Of a stretch of 64,000 nucleotides of DNA, positions 41,679-48,921 are shown one piece after another. This DNA comes from DATGSL01 sp964645585 (lineage in GTDB: Bacteria; Verrucomicrobiota; Verrucomicrobiia; Opitutales; T3Sed10-336): assembly GCA_964645585.1 (NCBI GenBank), contig CAZYAN010000005.1, positions 1-64,000 of the forward strand, given 5' to 3'. Position numbers and translations under genes: made by a program. The number at the start of each line of letters is the position of its first letter. Positions within the stretch are counted from its first letter, which is position 1. Below the pieces are notes generated by a model that saw nothing but the letters and a program-made list of their open reading frames with translations, was not told where the DNA came from and did no database searches.

Positions 41679-43162
41679 TTGCGCTGACCATCCTGACGGC
41701 CTTCGCGGGAGCGGCGCTGTTGCTTATGGTGCCGCCCGGGCGCTGCGGCTTGGCGCGCGGGATTGCGCTCGTCTCGGCGGCAGCGGGCCTCGCTGCGGCG
41801 GTCGCGGGATGTCTGCTGTATCGGCGCGGGCCAGGTGCTGAGGTTTATCAGTTTGTCATCGACCGTGAATGGATACCGGCGCTCGGCATCCGGTTTCATC
41901 TGGCGGCTGACGGGATCAGTCTGGCGCTGGTGCTGTTAACGGGAATTGTCGCGGTCGCGGGAGTTTTGTTCTCGTGGAATATTGAGCGCGGGGCGAATCG
42001 GTTTTTCGCGCTCTTCCTGACCATTATCGGCGGCTCCTACGGCGTCTTTCTAAGTCTCGACCTGTTTCTGCTGCTCGTTTTTTACGAAATCGTGATCGTG
42101 CCGAAATACCTGCTGATCGTCGGTTGGGGGTCGACGAATCGCGATTACGCGGCGATGAAGTTGACCCTTTATTCGATCGTTGGGAGCGCGCTTGTGCTGG
42201 CGGCCGCGATGGCGGCGTATTGGGCGGCCGGAGTCGGGAGTTTTGACCTCGTGGCGTTGGCGGCGGCGGACTATTCGCCCGCGTTCCAAGCGTGGGCATT
42301 TCCCGTGATGTTTCTCGGGTTCGCGGTGCTGGCAGGGATTTGGCCGTTGCACACGTGGGCACCGACCGGGCACGCGGCGGCGCCGACAGCGGCCTCGATG
42401 CTGCTGGCGGGCGTGGTGATGAAGCTCGGGGCGTATGGAGCGTTGCGCGTCGCGATGGCGCTTTTTCCGGACGGACTGGAGCAGTGGCGGATTGTCTTCG
42501 CTGTGCTGGCGGCCGGGGGGATTCTTTTTGGTGCGCTGGCGGCACTGGCGCAGCGGGACCTGAAACTGGTGATCGGTTATTCGAGCATCAGTCACATGGG
42601 TTTTGTGCTGCTCGGTATGATGACGCTGACGACGATCGGCGTGAACGGCGCTGTCTTGCAGATGTTTTCGCACGGCATTATCGCGGCGCTGCTGTTCGGG
42701 GTGGCCGGGAGGATGATCTACGACAGGACTCGCACGCGGGAGCTGGCGGAACTCGGAGCTTTGGATTTGTCGCGAGCGGTGCCATTTGCGGCAGGAACGT
42801 TCGTGATCGCTTCGGCGGCGTCGATGGGTTTGCCGGGATTCAGCGGATTTATTGCTGAACTCGCGGTGCTGCTTGGAACGTGGCAATCGGAACCATGGCT
42901 GCTGGGAATCGCGGCGCCTGGAATCGTCGTAACGGCCGCATTCACGTTGAAAGCGATGCAGTATTCGTTTTTTTGTGACGCGGCCGCGGGGCCGGTGAAA
43001 AGCGCGGTTCGGGAGGCAATCGACGCGACAACGTTCCCGGAGCGGGCCGGGGCCGTCCTGCTGATCGCGGTGGTGACTGGAGTTGGACTTTATCCGGGAC
43101 CGTTAATGGACCTGATCGCAAGCGGCTTTGACAGTCCCTTGATGCGGGGGATCTTCCGATGA
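41675..43162 (+). CDS. nuoM: NADH-quinone oxidoreductase subunit M, second divergent copy lacking TM7 Lys
   Basis: 495 aa. Clearly NuoM/MrpD-like: Glu138 ('VFYEIVIVPKYLLIVGWG'), Lys250 in TM8 ('LLAGVVMKLGAYG') and Glu395 in TM12 ('GFIAELAVLL') are kept. In TM7 the lysine of 'FAVKxPxxPLHxW' is replaced by Leu219: 'FAVLAGIWPLHTWAPTGHAA'. It is only distantly similar to the first copy, so this is not a recent tandem duplication. Both copies are kept in one overlapping operon, implying both belong to the same complex. Overlaps nuoN by 4 bp. Confidence 0.94.
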   Translation: MIALTILTAFAGAALLLMVPPGRCGLARGIALVSAAAGLAAAVAGCLLYRRGPGAEVYQFVIDREWIPALGIRFHLAADGISLALVLLTGIVAVAGVLFSWNIERGANRFFALFLTIIGGSYGVFLSLDLFLLLVFYEIVIVPKYLLIVGWGSTNRDYAAMKLTLYSIVGSALVLAAAMAAYWAAGVGSFDLVALAAADYSPAFQAWAFPVMFLGFAVLAGIWPLHTWAPTGHAAAPTAASMLLAGVVMKLGAYGALRVAMALFPDGLEQWRIVFAVLAAGGILFGALAALAQRDLKLVIGYSSISHMGFVLLGMMTLTTIGVNGAVLQMFSHGIIAALLFGVAGRMIYDRTRTRELAELGALDLSRAVPFAAGTFVIASAASMGLPGFSGFIAELAVLLGTWQSEPWLLGIAAPGIVVTAAFTLKAMQYSFFCDAAAGPVKSAVREAIDATTFPERAGAVLLIAVVTGVGLYPGPLMDLIASGFDSPLMRGIFR

Positions 43163-44649
43163 CCTACGTTGAAATCACCGGTTTTCTGCTTCCGGAGATC
43201 GTGTTGCTGCTGGCGGCGCTTGGGGCGCTGACGACGGGTTTGGCCGGAGAGCGAGCGGACACGCGCTTGCCTGGTGTGCTGGCGCTCGGAGGGATCGCGA
43301 TCGCGGCCGCGGTGCTTTTGCTCTTTCCGAGGGAAGGGGAATTGGCTGGCGGGATGCTGGTGCGCGGCGGGCTGGAAGATTTGTTCCGGCTGGTGTTGCT
43401 CGGACTGAGTTTCGCGTCCGGCTTGCTGCTTTTTGAGGCACCGCCGGAGCGGCATCGCGGAGAAAACTGGGCGCTCCTGCTGTTCGCGACGATCGGGATG
43501 CTGTTGCTCGTCGGAACCGAGAACCTGCTGATGATTTTTCTGGCGCTCGAACTGACCAGCCTGTCGCTGTATTTGCTGGTCGGGTTTGCGAAAACGGACA
43601 TTCGTTCGGTGGAGGCGGCGCTGAAGTATTTTTTGCTCGGCGGCGTCTCGGCGGCGAATCTGCTGTTCGGGTTCAGTTGGCTCTATGGGCTGAGCGGAAC
43701 TTTGTCGCTGGTGGAAATCGGGAGTGCCTTGGCGGAAACCGGGACTGGACCGGCCGTTGTGGTGGCGATGGGGATGGCGCTGGCTGGATTCGCTTTCAAG
43801 GTGGCGGCGGTTCCGTTTCATTTTTGGGCGGCGGATGTGTATCAGGGCGCGCCGATTCCGGCGGGAGCGTTGATCGCCTCGGGATCAAAAGTGGCGGGAT
43901 TTTTTGTGCTGGCGAAAGTGCTGCTCATTGGATTTGCGGGTGTGGAAGGAAGTGCCGGGTGGGCGGCTTTGGGTGCGGGATGGGCGCCGCTGCTGGCGGC
44001 CGGGGCGGCGTTGTCGATGACGGCAGGCAATTTGGCGGCGCTGGTTCAGAAGAACAGTGTCCGGCGGCTGCTGGCTTTCTCGGCGATCGGGCATGCCGGG
44101 TTTCTGCTGCTCGGGCTGCTCGGAGCGTCACCTGCATCGCTCGCTTCCGTTTTGTTCTACGTTGTCATCTATGCGATCGCCGCACTGGGTGCGTTCGGCG
44201 TTGTCGGGGTTGTGCTCAAGCGGCGCGGCGGCGACAGTCTGGACAATTTCGCCGGATTGGGGCGGGAGGCGCCAGGGTTGTCGTTTTGCCTGCTGCTTTT
44301 CCTGGTCTCGCTGGCCGGCCTGCCGCCGCTCGCCGGATTCTTCGGGAAGTTTTATTTGTTCACGGCGGCGATGGGGCGAGCTGGCGCTGTTGATGCGGCA
44401 CCGGGGCTGCTGTGGCTGGTCACACTGGCGCTGTTTATGAGCGCGGTTTCCCTGTATTATTATCTGCTGGTCTTGAAGCAGGTTTATTTGGGAAAAGCCC
44501 CAGCGGGGGAGGGTTCGGATGTTCGGGCTTCAACGCCAGTGTTGACTGGATTCAGCTGTGCGCTGCTCGCGGCGGTTTTGGTTCTCTTGGGATGCTTCCC
44601 CGATTTACTGCTCGGACCGATCACAGCCGCGATCTCGGCCGGGCGGTAG
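43159..44649 (+). CDS. nuoN: NADH-quinone oxidoreductase subunit N
   Basis: 496 aa, about 14 helices. Antiporter-like subunit nearest the NuoA/J/K/H core. Glu131 ('LALELTSLSLYLLVGF') and Lys214 ('GFAFKVAAVPFHFWAADVYQ') are intact; the latter phrase is the NuoN signature. 'LLFLVSLAGLPPLAGFFGKF' marks TM12. Last gene of the operon; a hairpin follows at 44653-44689. Confidence 0.96.
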   Translation: MTYVEITGFLLPEIVLLLAALGALTTGLAGERADTRLPGVLALGGIAIAAAVLLLFPREGELAGGMLVRGGLEDLFRLVLLGLSFASGLLLFEAPPERHRGENWALLLFATIGMLLLVGTENLLMIFLALELTSLSLYLLVGFAKTDIRSVEAALKYFLLGGVSAANLLFGFSWLYGLSGTLSLVEIGSALAETGTGPAVVVAMGMALAGFAFKVAAVPFHFWAADVYQGAPIPAGALIASGSKVAGFFVLAKVLLIGFAGVEGSAGWAALGAGWAPLLAAGAALSMTAGNLAALVQKNSVRRLLAFSAIGHAGFLLLGLLGASPASLASVLFYVVIYAIAALGAFGVVGVVLKRRGGDSLDNFAGLGREAPGLSFCLLLFLVSLAGLPPLAGFFGKFYLFTAAMGRAGAVDAAPGLLWLVTLALFMSAVSLYYYLLVLKQVYLGKAPAGEGSDVRASTPVLTGFSCALLAAVLVLLGCFPDLLLGPITAAISAGR

Positions 44650-44652
44650 ATG

Positions 44653-44689
44653 GCATCGGCGGGTTGCCGTATCAGACAAACGCCGATGC
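44653..44689. terminator. 9-bp hairpin between convergent nuoN and BNR-4 genes
   Basis: GCATCGGCG (44653-44661) and CGCCGATGC (44681-44689) pair perfectly across a 19-nt loop, 4 bp after the nuoN stop. No T-tract on either strand. Its position between convergent genes suggests a bidirectional transcript end. Confidence 0.4.
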
Positions 44690-44708
44690 TGTACGTAAAA
44701 TCCGACCA

Positions 44709-46103
44709 TCAGGGATTGATTAATCCCCAAACCTGAAGGTCGTAGTCTCTGTAGGTCGAATAGCGGCCGTAGAGCCAGAGGACGACGGTGCGATTACCGT
44801 CGGTGGCGACGATCGGGCGGATGTTATCTTTTTCCGAATTCTTGGTGATGGCGGTCCAGGTCCATTTATCCGTTTCCGGATTCCGATTGCCGCGGAAGAT
44901 TTCGTAGCGTTGTTCGCCGTCGGTCAGAAGCGGTTCGTTTGTCACGGGGTTAACATCGGCGGAAATGTAAACGATATCGGGATCGCCGGGATGGAGCGAG
45001 ATGAGACCGGAGTAATCCTGCTCGGCGGGATATAAGCGAGTCCCGGCAAAGGCAATTTCCTGTTGATGCCAGCGTTCACCATCCCAGCGAGCGTAATGGT
45101 AGCGAAGGTCCATGCCGGCTTCCGGATCGTTCTCCTTGCGAATCGGGTGCTTCGAAACGGAGAAGCCGAGGTAGGGGCGGCCTTGATCGTCGAGCGCGAT
45201 GTCGCTGGTCCATGCCGCTTCGCCAGGCTTGGTTTCGTAAACAAGTGTAAAGTCGGTCGGGTGGTAGTCGGAGCTTGGCTTTTTGCTCAGCGGACCGAGC
45301 CGCCGCCCATCGGAAGTATGCAGTGCGTTATCTTCGATGTAATAGTGGTAGATGTTGTTATCGTGAAACCGCGGATGACCTTGCGTCGTAGAAACATGGA
45401 TACGGTTGATGCCGTTGGAGACATAGCGAGCATACGGAATCCCGTCTTCATGCGAAAAGATCATCCCGCCGTATTGCCAAGTCGTGCCGTCATCCTCGGA
45501 GACAAGATAATGGGGCAGGTACGGATATCCGTTCTCCCGGCCTCGAAAAAAATTGTAGGTGATCCCTGACTCCGAGAGGCGGTAAACGTTCGAGTAGGTG
45601 ACCCGGTAAGGGACGTCGAGGATCTGCTCGGGATCCCATTCAAACGGATTTCCCGGGTTGGAAGAGATCCGATAGCGAATCTTTTCCTCATGGTTGTGGC
45701 CCGCGTAGACGCACAGGTAACGGCCGTCGGGACGGACGAGCAGCGCTCCGGCGTTGTGGTCGTCAGGATTAAAGCGGTCGGCATTCATAACCATCACCCG
45801 CCCGGTTCCCGTATTGAAATCGTAGGCGGTAACCGTAATGGCACCGTCGTTGGTGACGCCGCTGAAGAGAAGTCGGTCGCCGTCGAAGATAACCCGCTCA
45901 TCCTGGAACCAGCACCAGCTGCTGTTCTCGTTTAAGAGGACCGGGGCCGCCGCGTTCGGGTCGGCCATTGCGGGACCCTTCACTGTGTCGGCTCGGCTTG
46001 TGCCAACAGCAAGCAGGACTGTGGCAGTGAAGAGAAATGCGGCACGGGTGACTCGCACCGACGATGGGAGACGGGGGATCTCAAAAAGGTCGAGTTTGCA
46101 CAT
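44709..46103 (-). CDS. secreted BNR-4 repeat protein (polysaccharide-lyase-like propeller)
   Basis: 464 aa from the ATG at 46101-46103; the N-terminus has a basic region and a hydrophobic core ('AAFLFTATVLLAVGTSRADT'), so it is exported. The mature part starts 'SSWCWFQDERVIFDGDRLLF' and contains 'DDHNAGALLVRPDGRYLCVY', 'YPYLPHYLVSEDDGTTWQYG' and 'TTQGHPRFHDNNIYHYYI', matching the BNR-4 seven-bladed propeller family, which includes ulvan- and rhamnoglucuronan-type lyases. A role in degrading an acidic algal or plant polysaccharide is plausible; I cannot assign the linkage. Convergent with nuoN. Confidence 0.8.
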   Translation of the reverse strand: MCKLDLFEIPRLPSSVRVTRAAFLFTATVLLAVGTSRADTVKGPAMADPNAAAPVLLNENSSWCWFQDERVIFDGDRLLFSGVTNDGAITVTAYDFNTGTGRVMVMNADRFNPDDHNAGALLVRPDGRYLCVYAGHNHEEKIRYRISSNPGNPFEWDPEQILDVPYRVTYSNVYRLSESGITYNFFRGRENGYPYLPHYLVSEDDGTTWQYGGMIFSHEDGIPYARYVSNGINRIHVSTTQGHPRFHDNNIYHYYIEDNALHTSDGRRLGPLSKKPSSDYHPTDFTLVYETKPGEAAWTSDIALDDQGRPYLGFSVSKHPIRKENDPEAGMDLRYHYARWDGERWHQQEIAFAGTRLYPAEQDYSGLISLHPGDPDIVYISADVNPVTNEPLLTDGEQRYEIFRGNRNPETDKWTWTAITKNSEKDNIRPIVATDGNRTVVLWLYGRYSTYRDYDLQVWGLINP

Positions 46104-46446
46104 GGCTTGAAATCGTTGAGAAACGACGGCCCTTTGAAAAGCTTCGAATTTAGTCCAGGGTGTGTTCGTGCCCGGTGGTTCTGGGGGAGGTATACCGCTG
46201 GCCTGCATTGTGCACCGGCTCACCCCGGCACCGACGGTGGCCGCGCTTGTGACAGCGTGGTCGTGACGTCGCAGAGAGCCTGGCGCGTTGCCCTTTCTCT
46301 GTTGCTCTGCACCGGAAACGCTGTTTTAACCTCGGGCTGTTGCGTTCACGAGATCCACGGCGGCAACTGCCTGGTCCCAGACGCCCAGGAATCGCCGGAC
46401 TCGTGACCGAAATCAAAGCGCCGATAAAACAAACACTATCCCTTTC
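46104..46446. other. 343-bp divergent intergenic region, possible tiny lipoprotein gene
   Basis: Holds the promoters of the BNR-4 gene and the amidohydrolase cluster. A reading frame from GTG 46257 (or 46263) to 46406 would encode about 49 aa with a hydrophobic stretch and a lipobox-like 'AVLTSGC', but without a good ribosome binding site. I do not call it a gene. Nothing else is recognisable. Confidence 0.35.
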
Positions 46447-47391
46447 ATGCAGCGAATCAGCCGACGCGCTTTCTTGAAGAAAACTCCGCTACCGATTGCG
46501 GCGTTCTATCTCGGTTCCGGACTGTCTGCGTCTCAGGCGAAGGCGAATTCGCCGGAGCCGGTCGCGAGTAGCAGGAGCAGCGCGGCTGGCATCATCGATA
46601 CAAACGTCCATTTGTTTGACTGGCCGTTTCGGCGCTTGAAATATCGCGACACCGGCCGACTGGTTGAAAAGCTGCGACGACATCGAATCGAGCAGGCATG
46701 GGCCGGGAGTTTTGAGGCGCTGCTTCACAAGGACCTCGATGGGGTCAACGCGCGCCTCGCGGATGAATGCGCGGCGAACGGAGACGGAATGCTGCTTCCT
46801 TTTGGAACCGTTAATCCCGCGTGGCCGGACTGGGAAGAGGACCTGCGCCGCTGCAGTGAAAGTTACAAGATGACCGGCGTTCGCCTGTATCCATCCTATC
46901 ACGGCTACACGCTGGACCATCCGGAATTCCGGCGACTCATTGCTCTCGCGTCGGCGCGCGGCCTGATCGTGCAGATCGCGCTGGAGATGGAAGATTCGCG
47001 GGTGCATCACCCGATCATCCGCGCCCCGGATGCGAGCACGGCGGCCTTGCCGGAAATTTTGAAGGAGAACCCCGACGCGCGTATCCAGCTTTTGAACGCG
47101 TTCGCCGCTGTTCGCGCGAGAGGAACATCGGCGGCCCTGCGCGATATGAGCGTCTCGGTCGATATTTCCTCCATCGAAGGTGCCGGCGCGATCGGTAAAC
47201 TACTCGGCGGAACACTTGCGCCGGCGGCCTGGCCGGTCGAGCAATTGCTGTTTGGATCGAACGCACCGTTCTTTCCTGTGGAAAACTCGCTCCTGAAACT
47301 CTTCGAGTCGCCCCTGACTCCGACGCAAACGGTCGCGATCATGCGGGAGAACGCCCGGTTGCTGCTCACGAAATCGTCCCGAGGAACATGA
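46447..47391 (+). CDS. Tat-exported amidohydrolase-family protein with eroded metal site
   Basis: 314 aa. The N-terminus has a twin-arginine motif 'SRRAFLKK' and a hydrophobic segment, so Tat export is likely. The fold is Amidohydrolase_2 (PF04909-like): 'IIDTNVHLFDWPFRRL', 'TGVRLYPSYHGYTLDHPEF', 'LLFGSNAPFFPVENSLLK'. Usual metal ligands are changed: the first His of H-x-H is N53, the His after the core strand ('FILAH'-type) is N216 in 'IQLLNAFAAV', and the late Asp is N271. It may be non-catalytic or use another mechanism. The stop overlaps the next amidohydrolase gene by 4 bp. Confidence 0.82.
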   Translation: MQRISRRAFLKKTPLPIAAFYLGSGLSASQAKANSPEPVASSRSSAAGIIDTNVHLFDWPFRRLKYRDTGRLVEKLRRHRIEQAWAGSFEALLHKDLDGVNARLADECAANGDGMLLPFGTVNPAWPDWEEDLRRCSESYKMTGVRLYPSYHGYTLDHPEFRRLIALASARGLIVQIALEMEDSRVHHPIIRAPDASTAALPEILKENPDARIQLLNAFAAVRARGTSAALRDMSVSVDISSIEGAGAIGKLLGGTLAPAAWPVEQLLFGSNAPFFPVENSLLKLFESPLTPTQTVAIMRENARLLLTKSSRGT

Positions 47392-48269
47392 CGGCCCAGC
47401 AGGAGTTTCCGTTCGACCCGACGCTCTACGGCCTTCCCGGCCGGGAGGAGCTGATCGCTCTTCGCATTTGGGATGCGCATTATCACGGGTTTCTTGGGGC
47501 AGCGGACATGCGGCAGCACGAAGAGATGATGTTCTATGTCGAGCGCCTGGGGATCGAGCGGATCATCGCCGTCGATATCGGAAGCTCACCGAGCGATCAG
47601 CATGCTGAAACGAAATTGGACGCGGTTCAGCGCGAGCTGCTCGAGCGGGAAAAGGACCGGATTTCCGGTATCCATTACGTCGACCCGTCAGACCCCGATG
47701 GAAGCTGCCAGAAAATGACAAAGTGGATACAGGACGGGCCATGCATTGGGATCAAATATTTCGGGACGAATCGCGATGGCATTACGTGCGATCATTCGAA
47801 CAATGATTCGATCATTCGTCTCGCGGCGGAACTGAATGCGCTCGTTTACATTCACACGTGGATGAAGGTTGGCGGGGATCCACGCCGCCCTGGTGGAGGG
47901 AATTTACACGGTGAATCGACACCGATGGACGTCGCGCGTCTGGCGGAGCGTTTTCCGGAGGTTCCGCTGATCTGCGGTCACTCAGGCGGTGACTGGGAAC
48001 TCGGCGTGCGGGCGATTCGTCCCTATGAGAATGTTTTGCTCGAGTTCGCTGGGTCGGACTCCCATTCCGGCCAAATTGACTGCGCGGTCAAACATCTTGG
48101 GGTTGAGCGGATCGTCTGGGGCGGCCACGGGCCGAGCCGCTCGTACGCGACGGAGCTGTCGAAAGTCTTGGACGCGGATCTGACGTTCGAGGAGCGGAGA
48201 CTCATCCTCGGCGGAAATTTGCGGCGCATCGCCGCGCCGATTTTTCAGACCAAAGGAATTCCATTGTGA
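47388..48269 (+). CDS. amidohydrolase-family protein (metal-dependent hydrolase of the TIM-barrel fold)
   Basis: 293 aa, no signal peptide. H31 and H33 ('WDAHYHGFLG') give the H-x-H motif; further His residues lie in 'ALVYIHTW' and 'LICGHSGGDWE'. The terminal Asp of typical members is replaced in 'IVWGGHGPSRSY'. 'CIGIKYFGTNRDGITCDHSN' resembles the Amidohydrolase_2 barrel. It forms a pair with the upstream paralogue (ATGA overlap), and a heteromeric or sequential function is likely. Substrate unknown. Confidence 0.82.
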   Translation: MTAQQEFPFDPTLYGLPGREELIALRIWDAHYHGFLGAADMRQHEEMMFYVERLGIERIIAVDIGSSPSDQHAETKLDAVQRELLEREKDRISGIHYVDPSDPDGSCQKMTKWIQDGPCIGIKYFGTNRDGITCDHSNNDSIIRLAAELNALVYIHTWMKVGGDPRRPGGGNLHGESTPMDVARLAERFPEVPLICGHSGGDWELGVRAIRPYENVLLEFAGSDSHSGQIDCAVKHLGVERIVWGGHGPSRSYATELSKVLDADLTFEERRLILGGNLRRIAAPIFQTKGIPL

Positions 48270-48279
48270 AAGGAAGTGA

Positions 48280-48921
48280 ATGAGGTCTTCCATGACACCG
48301 ATCGCGGCTCTTTGCATGGTTCTCATGGCCGCTGGCCTGATTTCCTCGGCCGGGGCGCAACCGTATCCGAACCTTCCAAGCGATGAAACGGTCGTGGTGC
48401 GCGGCATCATGCCGGATGCTTATCCCGGCGCGTTCGCAGTCGTCTTTCGGGGCGGCCCAACGCTCTGTTTTGATCCAGTTCGCGGAGGCATTACGTTTAT
48501 TCAGTCAGGCGCGGACACCGATTTTCGCCCAAACTGGACCGGCAAGGTTCCGCAACCGACGAAGTTCGGCGGCGATAGGTTTTACCTTGAGACGGCGGAG
48601 ATGCCGTTGCGGATAGGCGATCCCGAGGCGGAGGCGGTGTTTGCGTTTAAAGGCTATTCCGTGGACGGACCGTATCCGGTTTTTCGTTACGCAATTGGGG
48701 ATATCGCGGTTGAGGAGGAGCTGCGTCCACTGGTCAACGGGACGGGGGTCGTTAGAGCATTCCGTACCAGCGCGCCTGGCCGGACTTTTTGGCTTTTGAC
48801 CGGGGCGCAGGAGAACGCTGTTTGTGCCGCGATCGGCGGCGAATGGCGCGATGGCCGACTGGAAGTCACGGCGGACGAAACGGGTGAGTTCGTTATTATC
48901 ATTGAGAGGAAAACGGAATGA
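48280..48921 (+). CDS. secreted protein of unknown function preceding the cytochrome c fusion
   Basis: 213 aa with a signal peptide ('AALCMVLMAAGLISSAGAQP'). The mature part, 'VVVRGIMPDAYPGAFAVVFR', 'LCFDPVRGGITFIQSGADTD' and 'AVFAFKGYSVDGPYPVFRYA', resembles a module sometimes fused to PVC propeller/heme proteins. No cofactor motif. ATG 48280 follows 'aaaggaag'. It overlaps the next gene by 4 bp (ATGA) and is very probably expressed and used with it. Confidence 0.65.
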   Translation: MRSSMTPIAALCMVLMAAGLISSAGAQPYPNLPSDETVVVRGIMPDAYPGAFAVVFRGGPTLCFDPVRGGITFIQSGADTDFRPNWTGKVPQPTKFGGDRFYLETAEMPLRIGDPEAEAVFAFKGYSVDGPYPVFRYAIGDIAVEEELRPLVNGTGVVRAFRTSAPGRTFWLLTGAQENAVCAAIGGEWRDGRLEVTADETGEFVIIIERKTE

